This document shows, piece after piece, positions 18,560 through 27,682 of a DNA stretch of 64,000 bases. Location: the NCBI GenBank assembly GCA_003134855.1, contig PLCS01000017.1, positions 1 through 64,000 on the forward strand, read 5' to 3'. Numbering within the stretch: position 1 is the stretch's first letter; each line of letters begins with the position of its first letter. Source of the stretch: Acidobacteriaceae bacterium (lineage in GTDB: Bacteria; Acidobacteriota; Terriglobia; Terriglobales; Acidobacteriaceae). The notes under the pieces were generated by a model. It searched no databases. It was not told the origin of the DNA and saw only the letters and a program-made list of their open reading frames with translations. The position numbers were made by a program, and so were the translations under genes.

Positions 18560-19483
18560 CTAGCTAGCCCTATTTCCCACCGCCAGCAAGGTTTGAAACT
18601 GCGGCGTCTCCGGCTCCTTGTGGACGACCGACGTTTGCGGATTCACGAAGCCGGCTTTCTCCAGCATCGCTTCCAGCTCCGCTTCGCTGAAACCCAGCCA
18701 TTCATCGGCGTAGATCTCGCGCGCCTCTTCAAAGCGGTGCTTGAGCAGGTCGAGGACGACGATGCGGCCGCCGGGGACAAGAACTCTCCAGGCCTCCTGA
18801 ATGGCGCGCTCTGGGTGCAGCGCGTGATGGAGCGACTGCGAGAAGAAGACCAGATCGACGACGCCGTCTTCGATGGGAAGCTCTTCCATGTCGCCCAGCC
18901 GGTACTCGACATTTTTTACGCCGTGGCGCAGCGCCTGCTCGCGGCTGACCTCGATCATCTTGGCGGAGCTGTCGACGGCGATGACCTTGGTGGCTCGCTC
19001 GGCCAGCAGCAGCGCAAAGGCGCCCTCGCCGGCGCCCAGATCGGCAATGACCATCGGCGGCATCAGCCGCAGCAGCGCCTCGGCCATGCTCTTCCACGAT
19101 CTTCCGGGAACGTAGTCTTTGCCGAGACGACCGGCCACAGAGTCAAAGAAGGCGCGCATCTTGTCTTGTCTTTTTATGACCACGCGTCGCATCGCGATCT
19201 GATCGGGTTCCGCTTCGGCAATCTGCTGGCGCGCCTCGGTCAGCAGTCCGGCCAGAGTGCCCTCGACAACCTTTAGCTTGTAGAGGCTGCTCTTGCCGGT
19301 GCGGCGGTCCTCAACGAGGCCGGCCTGCTTCAAGTGGGAGAGGTGCGTGGAGATGGTGCTTTGGCCCATCGCCAGAATCTCCTGCAACTCGGCCACGGAG
19401 AGTTCCTCATGGTCCAGAAGCAGCAAAATGCGGAGCCGGTTGGGGTCGGCCAGGACGCGGAGAATTTTTATGATTGACGCCAT
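18560..19483 (-). CDS. ArsR-type regulator fused to a SAM methyltransferase domain (SahR-like)
   Basis: A 307-residue fusion. The N-terminal 80 residues are an ArsR winged helix ([29 protein letters not shown]). The rest is a class I methyltransferase fold with the SAM motif [10 protein letters not shown] and the post-motif FFSQSLHH. ArsR regulators with such C-terminal domains occur beside methionine-cycle genes in several phyla, and SahR proteins of that sort sense methyl-cycle metabolites. The gene is divergent from ahcY. ATG 19483 is preferred over 19501, since 19501 would put the operator palindrome 19494-19513 inside the coding region and CAGAG lies before 19483. SAM or SAH sensing is inferred. 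Confidence 0.87.
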   Translation of the reverse strand: MASIIKILRVLADPNRLRILLLLDHEELSVAELQEILAMGQSTISTHLSHLKQAGLVEDRRTGKSSLYKLKVVEGTLAGLLTEARQQIAEAEPDQIAMRRVVIKRQDKMRAFFDSVAGRLGKDYVPGRSWKSMAEALLRLMPPMVIADLGAGEGAFALLLAERATKVIAVDSSAKMIEVSREQALRHGVKNVEYRLGDMEELPIEDGVVDLVFFSQSLHHALHPERAIQEAWRVLVPGGRIVVLDLLKHRFEEAREIYADEWLGFSEAELEAMLEKAGFVNPQTSVVHKEPETPQFQTLLAVGNRAS

Positions 19484-19493
19484 AAGCGGACTC

Positions 19494-19513
19494 TGATACA
19501 TATCAATATATCA
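19494..19513 (+). promoter_or_regulatory. palindromic operator between the ArsR-fusion gene and ahcY
   Basis: TGATACATATCAATATATCA shows a dyad (TGATA at one end, TATCA at the other, with further GATA/TATC half sites inside). It sits in the short divergent intergenic region, AT-rich against a GC-rich background. Repression of both ahcY and the regulator by the ArsR-fusion protein is the simplest reading. Confidence 0.5.
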
Positions 19514-19540
19514 CGATTTAACGATGCAAGGAGAATCAAC

Positions 19541-20971
19541 ATGGCAACTTCAACACTGGGAATCACGGATTTGGCTTATAAAGTCGCTGATATGAAGCTG
19601 GCCGATTGGGGTCGCAAGGAGATCACCATCGCCGAGCAGGAGATGCCGGGGCTGATGTCGATCCGCAACAAGTACGCGGCCGGCAAGCCGCTGGCCGGGG
19701 TGCGCATCACCGGCTCGCTGCACATGACGATTCAGACGGCCGTCTTGATTGAAACCCTGGTCAGCCTTGGCGCGGAGGTCCGGTGGGCGAGCTGCAACAT
19801 CTTCTCGACGCAGGACCACGCGGCGGCGGCCATTGCCGCGACGGGCGTTCCGGTCTTCGCCTGGAAGGGCGAGTCGCTGGAAGAGTATTGGGAATGTACC
19901 TGGGCTGCGCTCAGCCACCAGGGCGGCAAGGGGCCTCAACTGGTGGTGGACGACGGCGGCGACGTGACGCTGCTGATTCACAAAGGCTATGAGCTGGAGA
20001 ATGGCGATCCTTGGGTCGATGGACCCGCCGAAAGCCACGAAGAGCAGGTCATCAAGGATCTGTTGAAGAAGGTCTATGCCGAGGATCCGAAGCACTGGCA
20101 CAAGGTGGCCGCGGAGTGGCGCGGCGTTTCCGAAGAGACCACGACCGGCGTGCATCGGCTCTACAAGATGATGGAGCAGGGCAAGCTGCTGGTGCCGGCG
20201 ATCAACGTGAACGACTCGGTCACGAAGTCGAAGTTCGATAACCTCTACGGCTGCCGCGAGTCGCTGGCCGACGGGATCAAGAGAGCGACCGATGTGATGG
20301 TGGCGGGCAAGGTCGCGGTGATCTGCGGCTATGGCGATGTGGGCAAGGGCTGCGCGCACTCGCTGCGGGGCATGGGCGCAAGGTGCATCGTCACTGAGGT
20401 CGATCCCATCAACGCGCTGCAAGCGGCGATGGAGGGCTTCGAGGTGACCACCATCGAAGAGACTCTGGGCCGCGGCGACATCTACGTCACCTGCACCGGA
20501 AACGTGGACATCATCACCCTCGAACACATGAAGCGCATGAAGGATCAGGCCATCGTTTGCAATATCGGCCACTTCGACAACGAAATTCAGATGGACCGGC
20601 TGAACGCGGAGCCGGGCGTGGTGAAGCTCAACATCAAGCCGCAGGTGGACTACTACACCTTCCCCAGTGGCAATAGCATCTTCGTGCTGGCCGAGGGAAG
20701 GCTGGTGAATCTGGGCTGCGCGACCGGCCATCCGAGCTTCGTGATGAGCAACAGCTTCGCCAATCAGACGCTGGCGCAGCTCGACCTGTGGGCCCACAAG
20801 GACACGTACAAGGTGGGCGTCTATGTGCTGCCGAAGAAGTTGGACGAAGAGGTTGCGCGGCTGCATCTGGAGAAGATCGGCGTGAAGCTGACGACGCTCT
20901 CCGCGCGGCAAGCCGACTATCTCGGCGTCGCTGTTGAGGGACCGTACAAGGCGGAGAACTACCGGTACTGA
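19541..20971 (+). CDS. ahcY: adenosylhomocysteinase
   Basis: A 476-residue NAD-dependent enzyme that hydrolyses S-adenosylhomocysteine to adenosine and homocysteine, closing the methyl cycle. The Rossmann motif [10 protein letters not shown] near residue 265, the substrate segment [21 protein letters not shown] and the C-terminal [10 protein letters not shown] are all intact; the length matches the longer bacterial type with the 40-residue insert. ATG 19541 follows AGGAG at 19528-19532. Co-oriented with metF 160 bases downstream. The divergent ArsR-type gene probably regulates it. Confidence 0.98.
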   Translation: MATSTLGITDLAYKVADMKLADWGRKEITIAEQEMPGLMSIRNKYAAGKPLAGVRITGSLHMTIQTAVLIETLVSLGAEVRWASCNIFSTQDHAAAAIAATGVPVFAWKGESLEEYWECTWAALSHQGGKGPQLVVDDGGDVTLLIHKGYELENGDPWVDGPAESHEEQVIKDLLKKVYAEDPKHWHKVAAEWRGVSEETTTGVHRLYKMMEQGKLLVPAINVNDSVTKSKFDNLYGCRESLADGIKRATDVMVAGKVAVICGYGDVGKGCAHSLRGMGARCIVTEVDPINALQAAMEGFEVTTIEETLGRGDIYVTCTGNVDIITLEHMKRMKDQAIVCNIGHFDNEIQMDRLNAEPGVVKLNIKPQVDYYTFPSGNSIFVLAEGRLVNLGCATGHPSFVMSNSFANQTLAQLDLWAHKDTYKVGVYVLPKKLDEEVARLHLEKIGVKLTTLSARQADYLGVAVEGPYKAENYRY

Positions 20972-20972
20972 T

Positions 20973-21015
20973 GACAGTGGTCAGTGGACAGAGATCAGTT
21001 GTCAGTAGTCAGGAG
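20973..21015 (+). repeat. GTCAGT-type degenerate tandem repeat
   Basis: A run of short units of the form TCAGT/GGTCAGT (for example GGTCAGTGGACAG, ATCAGTTGTCAG, TAGTCAGG) begins immediately after the ahcY stop. Similar degenerate repeats are frequent in acidobacterial intergenic DNA. It lies between ahcY and metF and may affect their co-expression. Confidence 0.5.
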
Positions 21016-21047
21016 TTAGAGAGTTTCAACGAACAAAGTAATATCAT

Positions 21048-21094
21048 GGGTGCCCCACTCTCGCCGCGTTCTTGTTTTTGCGGCTTGGGTGGGA
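21048..21094 (+). repeat. 47-bp hairpin repeat, copy 1 (between ahcY and metF)
   Basis: The element begins GGGTGCCCCA and ends GGGTGGGA, with CGCCGC...GCGGC inner arms around a T-rich loop. Close copies lie at 37742-37789 (minus orientation) and, more diverged, at 26895-26935. It ends 36 bases before the metF start. Confidence 0.75.
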
Positions 21095-21130
21095 TAACAC
21101 TTTTTCAGGGATTTTTCACATGGTTCGCCA

Positions 21131-21976
21131 TTGAGCTTTTCTTTCGAACTGTTCCCGCCGCGCACGCCGGAAGGCGTGGCCAAGCTGCCGGCTGTCATCG
21201 GCCAGCTCGCCGCAGTGCGGCCGAAGTATTTCTCCATTACCTACGGCGCGGGCGGCTCCACGCAGGACGGCACGTACGAGACGCTGATGGCGGTGGCCCA
21301 GCACGCCGGCGTGGAGGCCGCGCCGCACCTGACCTGCGTGGGTTCAACGCGCGCCGAGGTGGCCGCGCTGCTTACCCGCTACCGGAATGCGGGCGTCAAA
21401 CGAATAGTTGCGCTTCGTGGAGACCTGCCGGCGACAGCGATGAGCGCCTCCGCGCCGGGCGACTTCCACTACGCCAATGAGCTGGTCAGTTTCATCCGAC
21501 AGACCCATGGCGACGCCTTCCAGATCGAGGTGGCGGCTTACCCGGAGATGCATCCCCAGGCGAGTAGCCCCGGCGCGGACTTCGAGCACTTCCGCCGCAA
21601 GGTGGAGGCGGGCGCGGACGGGGCGCTGACCCAGCTCTTCTATAACGCCGACGCCTACTTTGACTTCATCGAAAGTTGCGCCAAGGCCGGCATTACGATC
21701 CCGGTGACGCCGGGTATCATGCCCATCACCGGCTACGCCAACACGCTGCGCTTCTGCGCCGGCTGCGGCGCCGACCTGCCGCGCTGGGTGCGCCTGCGCC
21801 TGGAAGAGTTGCAGGACGACAAGCCCGCGCTGCTGGAGTTCGGCCTGGAGGTGGTCACGCGCCTCTGCGAGACCCTGCTGCGCAACGGCGCTCCCGGCCT
21901 GCACATCTACACTGTCAACCAGGCCAGTCCGACTCTGAGCCTATGGAAGAACCTGGCACTGCCAATGCCCGCCTAA
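21131..21976 (+). CDS. metF: methylenetetrahydrofolate reductase
   Basis: A 281-residue MTHFR-family TIM-barrel flavoenzyme that reduces 5,10-methylene-THF to 5-methyl-THF for methionine synthesis. SFELFPPRTPEG with the catalytic glutamate at its start, the SITYGAGGSTQDGT stretch and GITIPVTPGIMPI are diagnostic. The start is TTG 21131 giving MSFSFELFPP, about ten residues shorter than typical proteins; an ATG at 21120 ends in a stop after four codons and cannot serve. No strong ribosome site precedes it, so translation may be weak. Probably co-transcribed with ahcY despite the repeats between them. Confidence 0.95.
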   Translation: MSFSFELFPPRTPEGVAKLPAVIGQLAAVRPKYFSITYGAGGSTQDGTYETLMAVAQHAGVEAAPHLTCVGSTRAEVAALLTRYRNAGVKRIVALRGDLPATAMSASAPGDFHYANELVSFIRQTHGDAFQIEVAAYPEMHPQASSPGADFEHFRRKVEAGADGALTQLFYNADAYFDFIESCAKAGITIPVTPGIMPITGYANTLRFCAGCGADLPRWVRLRLEELQDDKPALLEFGLEVVTRLCETLLRNGAPGLHIYTVNQASPTLSLWKNLALPMPA

Positions 21977-22220
21977 GCGAAGCGGGGTCTCGCACGGCAT
22001 GCTTTCGCCAGACCGGAGCTGTGCCAAACCAAATCAACGTGGGAAGACAATCTTGGCCTGTCGTTGTTTTGTCGATTCCCGGCCGCAGCATGGGTTTTTG
22101 TTCTCGTCGCTGGAGACCCAGTCTGGACTTCAAAGCTTATCTGTGTTCCGCTGATGGTGGGAGACGCCCCGATGCGGGGCTTTCCAGCTTTCAGACCTCG
22201 CCCAGGAGAAGAGAGAGACC

Positions 22221-22646
22221 ATGCTGGAGAATTGGATTCACATTGCGCCCTTAGGTACGTTTTTGGCCACCATCCTCTGGTGCCTGATCGGCTTGCCGAC
22301 GATCATTGGCGCCTACTACCAATCCTGGAGGGCGCGGCAGGAGGCACGGGCGGTGCGCGAAGGAACGCTGCACAGCATGAACTGCCTGGAGTTTATCTCC
22401 GGAGATGGCTGTTGCATCAACCTGATACCGCTGGAAACCCTGCATTCTCTACCCAAAGCGGGCGATGTGGTTCTTCTGCCCGGCCACGGAATCGGACATG
22501 GGGAGTTTCTTCCCGGTGCATACTTGGTGGAGTCCATCGAACATCTCTACACTCCGGTGGAATTGAAGGGCAGCCGTCCGCAGGAGGCGCGGCTGACCAA
22601 GGCTGTCGCTAAAGTCACGTCCCTGAATCCCGAACTGGTGGTTTGA
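22221..22646 (+). CDS. hypothetical single-span membrane protein
   Basis: A 141-residue protein not recognised as any family. Residues about 8-33 form one membrane helix (LGTFLATILWCLIGLPTIIGAYY) followed by a basic juxtamembrane segment. The remainder is soluble, with NCLEFISGDGCCINLIPLETLHSLPKAGD possibly a small beta-rich domain. ATG 22221 has AGGAGAAGAGAG upstream, a good ribosome site. Most likely N-terminally anchored with the soluble part in the cytoplasm. No partner gene is adjacent. Confidence 0.75.
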   Translation: MLENWIHIAPLGTFLATILWCLIGLPTIIGAYYQSWRARQEARAVREGTLHSMNCLEFISGDGCCINLIPLETLHSLPKAGDVVLLPGHGIGHGEFLPGAYLVESIEHLYTPVELKGSRPQEARLTKAVAKVTSLNPELVV

Positions 22647-22841
22647 CCGTTGGGCAAGTCGCGGCCTGCTCCGTTGATCCGCATCTTCCGCTCATTGGTC
22701 TGCCAATTGCCCGGTTCATCCTATAGCGTCCAGATGACGTGTGAGGCAGATGTCGAGGCAAGCATCAGGCAGATTGCGCGGACCGAGTTACGCTGGGCGG
22801 CTCCGGCGAAGAGATGGCTGACCTCACATTCGGATTAGAGC

Positions 22842-23438
22842 CTAACGCTTTCCGCGGTGGAAAAGGCGCTGCCAGAGCCGCCAGAGAGCGCCATGCAGCA
22901 AGCGGGTCTGTTCGGCTTTGAGCGCGGCGTAGGATCGCTCCACATAGTGGTCAAATTCCGGCGGCCAGCCGATGGTGGAGCGGCGCTCGGAGTAGTCGCC
23001 CTCGGCCCACTTGGCCACCACCGCCTTGTAGCCAACCACGTGGGTGACGAAGTCGAGCAGGCAATGCGGCATCTGCTCCTCGACGATCAGGCTGGCTTTC
23101 TCGATGATGATCTTTTCTCGAATATCGTTCAGGGGCATGAAGGTGGTGTTCATCCACAGCATCCACTCCTTCATCTCGCTGTCGAGAATAGGAAAGCTCT
23201 GCGTCTTGCCTTGCTTGTTGAGCAGCGAACGGTAAGCGATATTGCCCGCCCGGGAGGCGACGTAGAGCGGACCGTAGAACTCGTTGAGGCGCCGGTTGAT
23301 CAACTCCAGCTTGTCCTTGCGGCGGGCCAGAACCTGAGCGCTCAGGTAAGTGACCAAGTAGCCGATTAACGCCAGAATCACGGTGAGCACGGCTGCGTTT
23401 TGCAGCAGACTCGGCGAGAGGAATGTCGATGGATCCAT
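22842..23438 (-). CDS. hypothetical membrane-anchored protein
   Basis: A 198-residue protein with one N-terminal helix (about residues 13-33) and a helical soluble portion rich in charged residues, consistent with a cytoplasmic coiled region. I do not recognise a family. ATG 23438 is the first plausible start, but no strong ribosome site is seen. It lies between two unrelated genes and is not part of an obvious operon. Function unknown. Confidence 0.7.
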   Translation of the reverse strand: MDPSTFLSPSLLQNAAVLTVILALIGYLVTYLSAQVLARRKDKLELINRRLNEFYGPLYVASRAGNIAYRSLLNKQGKTQSFPILDSEMKEWMLWMNTTFMPLNDIREKIIIEKASLIVEEQMPHCLLDFVTHVVGYKAVVAKWAEGDYSERRSTIGWPPEFDHYVERSYAALKAEQTRLLHGALWRLWQRLFHRGKR

Positions 23439-23509
23439 CGTGAGTTAGCCTTGCCGATGAGTATACGCGCAGCGGCTTATTCAAGGACAGATTACCGCGC
23501 AGCGCCAGG

Positions 23510-24817
23510 TCAGCTCGTTCCCATGTAGATGAAGCGGACAAGAAAAAGCGCGGCCAGCAGGTAGAGCAGCCAGTCCTGGCGGCGCAGCTTGCCGGCGGCC
23601 AGGTGCAACGCGGCCCAGGCGATGATGCCGAAGCCGAGGCCGTTGGCGATGGAATACGTGAATGGGATGAGCACCAGCGTAAGAAACGCGGGAACGGCGA
23701 CCAGCGGGTCGTGCCAGCGAATCTCGCTGATCGTCGAGAGCATCATTGAGCCGACCAGGATCAGCGCTGGGGCGGTTGCGGCCGCGGGCACAATGGCCAC
23801 AAATGGAGCCGCGCCGATAGCGACCAAAAAAAACAACCCAGTCACGATGGCGGTGACGCCTGAGCGGCCTCCGGCGGCCACGCCGGCCGTAGACTCAACG
23901 TAGCTTGTCACCGTCGAGGTTCCGGTCAGCGAGCCGAAGACGGTGGCCGTGGCGTCGGTAAAGAGGATGCGATTCAGTCGTGGAATCGAGTGGTCGGCCT
24001 GGATCAGCCCGGCGCGCTTGGTGACGGCGACCAGCGTGCCGAGATTGTCGAAGAGGTCCACAAAGAAGAAGATGAAGACAATCTCCAGCAGGCCTTTGTT
24101 GAGCGCGCCGCGGATGTCGAGCTGGAAGGCGGTCAGGGCCAGCGAGTGAAAGCCGCCGCCGGCGGGCATCCAGTGCGCAAGGCCCAGCGCCCAGGCGAGG
24201 CCGGTGATCGAGAGTACGCCGATCAGGATCGCGCCGCGCACCTTCTTCACTTCCAGAGCCACCATCAGCAACAGACCCAGCAGAGCCAGCGCCGCAGTGG
24301 GGTTGCGCAGGTTGCCCATGGCGACCATGGTAGTGGGATCGGCAGCGATGATTCCCGCGTTTTGAAAGCCGATCAGCGCGATGAAGAGCCCAATGCCGCT
24401 GGCGACGGCCGCGTAAAGTTCGTGCGGAATGGCGCGCAGTATCATCTGCCGGATGCCCACGGCGGTGAGCGCCAGAAAGAGGACGCCGGAGAGAAAAACC
24501 GCGCCCAGAGCCGTCTGCCAGGGCACATGCATCCGGATACAGACAGTGTAGGCGAAGTAGGCGTTGAGGCCCATGCCGGGGGCGAGCGCGATGGGGTAGC
24601 GAGCCACCACGCCCATCAGGATGGAGGCGAAGCCCGCCGAGAGGCAGGTGGCCGCAGTGACGGCAGCCAGCGGCATTCCTGCGGCGGCCAGGATCGCCGG
24701 GTTGACCAGTACGATGTAGGCCATTGTCAGGAAGGTGGTGACGCCGGCCAGAATTTCGGTGCGCCAGTTGGTTCCCAGGCGCGTGAATTCAAAGTAGCTT
24801 TCGAGTCGGTTGAGCAT
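23510..24817 (-). CDS. NCS2 family purine permease (AzgA/PbuG type)
   Basis: A 434-residue transporter with about 12 to 14 membrane spans. The N-terminal segment (FEFTRLGTNWRTEILAGVTTFLTMAYI) and the motif LAPGMGLNAYFAYTV match the AzgA/PbuG branch, which carries guanine, hypoxanthine or adenine by proton symport. FTDATATVFGSLTGTSTVTSYVEST is the other conserved region. Start ATG 24817 is chosen from family alignment; the frame extends upstream to 24934 with non-family residues. Exact base specificity cannot be assigned from sequence. Confidence 0.92.
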   Translation of the reverse strand: MLNRLESYFEFTRLGTNWRTEILAGVTTFLTMAYIVLVNPAILAAAGMPLAAVTAATCLSAGFASILMGVVARYPIALAPGMGLNAYFAYTVCIRMHVPWQTALGAVFLSGVLFLALTAVGIRQMILRAIPHELYAAVASGIGLFIALIGFQNAGIIAADPTTMVAMGNLRNPTAALALLGLLLMVALEVKKVRGAILIGVLSITGLAWALGLAHWMPAGGGFHSLALTAFQLDIRGALNKGLLEIVFIFFFVDLFDNLGTLVAVTKRAGLIQADHSIPRLNRILFTDATATVFGSLTGTSTVTSYVESTAGVAAGGRSGVTAIVTGLFFLVAIGAAPFVAIVPAAATAPALILVGSMMLSTISEIRWHDPLVAVPAFLTLVLIPFTYSIANGLGFGIIAWAALHLAAGKLRRQDWLLYLLAALFLVRFIYMGTS

Positions 24818-24958
24818 GGGCGTATTGATAGGAGACCACATCTGCGCGGAGGTGCAAAATGGTGAGGTTGCCCGGCGCCAGTTTTCCTGCTTTACAACAC
24901 AATAAAGCCCGCTTCTGAAGTAGAGCCCTGGCACAATACGGCATTTTTGAAACGCGCT

Positions 24959-25918
24959 CTAATGCGCCTGGCCGTGGTGGTGCTCGCGGCTCTGGCCGCC
25001 AGCCAGCTCTTCGATGGGAACAACGCAGCCTTCCAGTTCCCGGCAGCCCATGTGCTCGAACTGGATGGTGGTGTGGCTGATGCGGAAGCGCTGGTGGAGC
25101 AGGTGGTTGAGCCTGGCCAGGATGCAGGCGCTCTCCGAGGGGGGAATGTCGGCGATGGTGACGTGGCAGGCAAGCGCGGCGGAGTTCGAGCCGAGGCTCC
25201 AGACGTGCAGGTCGTGGACATTGACGACGCCCTCGACGTCTCCCATGGCGGAGCGGATCTCGATGAGTGAGAGGCCGCGGGGAGCGCCTTCGAGGAGGAT
25301 ATTGAAGCTCTCGCGGACGATATCCAGGCTGGTCCAAAGAATGAGCGCGGCGATGAGCAGCGAGAGGACTGGGTCGATCCAGTTCCGGCCGGTGAGCAGG
25401 ATGGCCGCGCCTCCGGCGATGACCGCGGCGGTGGAGAGCGTGTCGCCGGCCATGTGAAGGAAGGCCGAGCGCAGGTTCACGTCGCGGGCCACGCCCCACA
25501 GCAGGGCTGCAATCACGCCGTTCATCACAACGCCGGCGGCGGCGACAATCATCATCAGCCGGGGTTGCACGGCGACCGGCGCGGAGAGCCGGTGGACGGC
25601 CTCGACGGCTATCCACAGGGCGATGGCAATCAGCGAAGTCGCATTGATGAAAGCGGCCAGGACGCCGGCACGCTGGTAGCCGAAAGTACGCGAGGGGTCG
25701 GCAGGGCGGGATTGGAGATATACGGCAACAAAGCTGAGCAGCAGGGCCAGGAAGTCGGAGGCGTTGTGGCCGGCCTCGGAGAGCAGAGCCAGCGAGTGGG
25801 CGCGCAGCCCGGCCACGAAGGTGACCACAACGTAGGTGAGCGTGGCCACGAGCGAGAAGCGCAGCACGGATTGAGTTCTGTTTGCGCCCGAGCCGGAAGG
25901 CGTCGCGTGGACGTGCAT
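24959..25918 (-). CDS. cation diffusion facilitator family metal exporter
   Basis: A 319-residue CDF protein with six membrane helices and a C-terminal cytoplasmic domain. The HxxxD metal sites are intact: HNASD (residues 51-55) in helix II and HMAGD in helix V, a pattern typical of zinc-transporting members. A C-terminal His-rich tail (EHHHGQAH) may bind metal. ATG 25918 is taken; the frame runs back to 26035 but into the adjoining repeat-rich intergenic DNA. It probably exports zinc or a related divalent ion by proton antiport. The alpha-carbonic anhydrase gene lies immediately upstream on the same strand, but no shared function is implied. Confidence 0.93.
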   Translation of the reverse strand: MHVHATPSGSGANRTQSVLRFSLVATLTYVVVTFVAGLRAHSLALLSEAGHNASDFLALLLSFVAVYLQSRPADPSRTFGYQRAGVLAAFINATSLIAIALWIAVEAVHRLSAPVAVQPRLMMIVAAAGVVMNGVIAALLWGVARDVNLRSAFLHMAGDTLSTAAVIAGGAAILLTGRNWIDPVLSLLIAALILWTSLDIVRESFNILLEGAPRGLSLIEIRSAMGDVEGVVNVHDLHVWSLGSNSAALACHVTIADIPPSESACILARLNHLLHQRFRISHTTIQFEHMGCRELEGCVVPIEELAGGQSREHHHGQAH

Positions 25919-26002
25919 AGAGGAAGTGTAGCTGGGGCGGGCCTCAAGAGCCAACCAAATGGCAGTTGGCATTACCGTCGGGACGGGTTGCTGTCCAAGA
26001 AC

Positions 26003-26047
26003 CTTGTGCGAGCGAATAGCGAGCGGCTGCCCCACCGCAGGTGGCTA
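26003..26047 (-). repeat. post-stop element, copy 2 (carbonic anhydrase)
   Basis: Read on the minus strand, the stop TAG (26047-26045) is followed by CCACCTGCGGTGGGGCAGCC and CGCTCGC. A near copy follows the galK stop at 36545-36547. CCACC and GGTGG can pair around TGC. Confidence 0.55.
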
Positions 26048-26788
26048 CTCGTTGGCCTCGATGCGCCGCCCGTGCGCCTCCTGGAGGCCGCGGGAATTCA
26101 CCCGGAAGAGCGAGGCGAAGAGGCGCAACTGGTTGCGGCTCACGCTCAGATCCTGCTCGAAGACAAACCAGCGCACCCCCTCAGTGCAGGGCGGGATGGT
26201 CAGCGAGCCCATGTAGGTCCAATAGCCGCGGTCGGCGGGCAAAAGGCCGCCCGCGCTGACCATCTCCGTTACCTTTTCGCTGGCGCCGGCGGTCCGGGGC
26301 AGATGCGGCCAGAGCGCGGCCAGCACGGCGTTGGGGTTGCCCATGTCTTCGATGAGCCGCACGGCGATGACGGCCATCTTGCCGTCGGCGCTGCGATGCA
26401 GCAGATGGACGCTCATGTCGCTCAGCCTGCCTTTGACGGCTTCCTCGCCGGGGTGGTGGAAGTCGAACTCGACCAGCTCATAGCGCACGCCGCCGGCGAC
26501 AATGTAGCTGCCAGGATTCACGCGCGCCACGATGGTGTGGCCGTCGTTGACGAGCGTCACCGGTCCGGCGATGTAATGGAACTCGATGGGCGTGAGCGCG
26601 GTGTTCAGGCGTGCGCCGCGAATGTCGATGGGCGACTGCTCACGGCCCTTGGAGCAAGCCTGGTATGCGGGGTCGAGTTTGCCCCAGTTCAGCTCGCCCC
26701 GCTTGCCCTCGTAATCCCAAGGGGTGGTTTGCGCGGCGGCCAAGGCGGTAACTCCAAGTGCAAGAACAGCAAGGGTCAGAAAACGCAT
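26045..26788 (-). CDS. alpha-type carbonic anhydrase with one altered zinc ligand
   Basis: A 247-residue secreted enzyme-like protein with signal peptide (residues 1-19) and alpha-CA landmarks: WDYEGKRGELNWGKL, QSPIDI, NDGHTI, DMSVHLLH and GSLTIPPCTEGVRWFVF. The first two zinc ligands lie in a motif normally FHFH. Here it reads FDFHHPGEE, so the first histidine is aspartate (a single C-to-G change would give GAC from CAC), while the second His and the third (SVHLLH) are kept. Activity on CO2 may be reduced or another metal may bind. ATG 26788 follows GAGGAG; upstream M is not used. Located in the periplasm. Its stop begins a shared repeat. Confidence 0.88.
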   Translation of the reverse strand: MRFLTLAVLALGVTALAAAQTTPWDYEGKRGELNWGKLDPAYQACSKGREQSPIDIRGARLNTALTPIEFHYIAGPVTLVNDGHTIVARVNPGSYIVAGGVRYELVEFDFHHPGEEAVKGRLSDMSVHLLHRSADGKMAVIAVRLIEDMGNPNAVLAALWPHLPRTAGASEKVTEMVSAGGLLPADRGYWTYMGSLTIPPCTEGVRWFVFEQDLSVSRNQLRLFASLFRVNSRGLQEAHGRRIEANE

Positions 26789-26894
26789 CGATTGCTCCTC
26801 AACAGAATGGACGCGCAGCGCGCTAGAAAACATTCTAAGGCATTTGCGGGGTGACTAGAGCGGTTTCAAGGAAGCTAACCCAGCTTTGGTGCAA

Positions 26895-26935
26895 TCCCAC
26901 CCTTGCGACAAAAAAAAGTCTCAAGGATGGGGCAC
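26895..26935 (-). repeat. 47-bp hairpin repeat, diverged copy 2
   Basis: On the minus strand it reads GTGCCCCATCCTTGAG, a T-run, then GTCGCAAGGGTGGGA. It shares both ends and the T-rich centre with the element at 21048-21094. Confidence 0.6.
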
Positions 26936-27174
26936 GGAGCTTTGAGCACAGCAATTGTGGAACAGCTCTAGGGAAGAGCGATTCAGCGGAGAAGCGGTAG
27001 CAGTGAATTTGTCGTCTTGTAATACGATGTGCATGAAGCCCTGCAAGCATAGATAAAAATGCGATCTGTCGCGCTGCAAGACCACAAACAGAGGAATCGG
27101 GAGCTGGCCGGTTATAAGGTCTGCTTGCGGGCCGTCAAAAAAGCAGCGAAACTCCTACTGGAGGCCGACCAAAA

Positions 27175-27211
27175 GTGCGAAAAATGACCAAATTTGGTCG
27201 TTTTTGCGCAC
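27175..27211 (+). promoter_or_regulatory. 37-bp imperfect palindrome, candidate operator
   Basis: A perfect 14-bp core palindrome (GACCAAATTTGGTC at 27186-27199) is flanked by AAAAA/TTTTT and by GTGCG/GCGCAC, broken only by one mismatch and one indel. It lies upstream of the mobile-mystery-protein-A homologue, whose HTH domain could bind it. It could also form a hairpin in RNA. Confidence 0.55.
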
Positions 27212-27313
27212 AATTAAGCACCTTTTGCGCATATTTGGAGTGAGGCTTGCGCTCCTTGAGAGCGGATGAAGCCCCTTCGAGGAGGATGGGACGTGCGGGA
27301 GCGAGAGCGGCAG

Positions 27314-27640
27314 ATGGCGCGGAAGAAGCTGGACAAGGAACTCAAGTATTACCGGTGGGCGGGAAGGGAAAAGAAGCCTACGCAGGGTTTGCTGCGGGCG
27401 GTCCGGCACGCGCTGGGAGTTCCAGTGGCGGAGATGCTGAGAAAGCTGGAGATGAGCCCCTCGGTGCTCTTCCGGCTGGAGCAGAGCGAGATGCGGGGAA
27501 CGATCTCGCTGAATGGGGCGGGCGAGTTGGCGCAGGCGATGGGCTGCCAGTTGATTTATGCGGTCGTGCCACAGAACGGGAAGACAATGGAGGAGTTGGC
27601 GGAGAAGCGGCTGTGGAGCAAGGTGCTAGGGGCGAAGTAG
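27314..27640 (+). CDS. mobile mystery protein A-like XRE helix-turn-helix protein
   Basis: A 108-residue HTH protein with RKKLDKELKYYRW at the start, then LLRAVRHALGVPVAEMLRKLEMSPSVLFRLEQSE (XRE helix-turn-helix) and GTISLNGAGELAQAMGCQLIYAVVP, which matches mobile mystery protein A closely. That protein is usually paired with a Fic-type protein B downstream; here no Fic gene follows, so it is an orphan. ATG 27314 is preferred because it aligns with the family. ATG 27266 in the same frame is the alternative. A palindrome upstream may be its operator. It stands at the left edge of the accessory region. Confidence 0.75.
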   Translation: MARKKLDKELKYYRWAGREKKPTQGLLRAVRHALGVPVAEMLRKLEMSPSVLFRLEQSEMRGTISLNGAGELAQAMGCQLIYAVVPQNGKTMEELAEKRLWSKVLGAK

Positions 27641-27682
27641 GGATCAGGGATCAGGGGTCAGGGGTCAGGGAACAGGGAACAG
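27641..27682 (+). repeat. GATCAGGG-type short tandem repeat
   Basis: Immediately after the mobile-mystery-A stop come units such as GGATCAGGGATCA, GGGGTCAGGGGTCA and GGGAACAGGGAACAG. This is a short tandem array with a period of about 8-9 bases, of a type seen in other acidobacterial intergenic DNA. Confidence 0.6.

Larger units (their letters stand above)
26789..27313. other. intergenic region with a 47-bp hairpin repeat and an operator
   Basis: There is no gene I can support here. Contents are a diverged copy of the 47-bp hairpin repeat (26895-26935) and a long palindrome at 27175-27211. AT content rises toward 27180, where the accessory region begins. Confidence 0.5.

Noticed and set aside
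19550-20911. Long minus-strand frame opposite ahcY
   Set aside because: It lies wholly opposite a certain gene and its translation is Gln/His/Arg-rich without family features, a typical GC-rich shadow.
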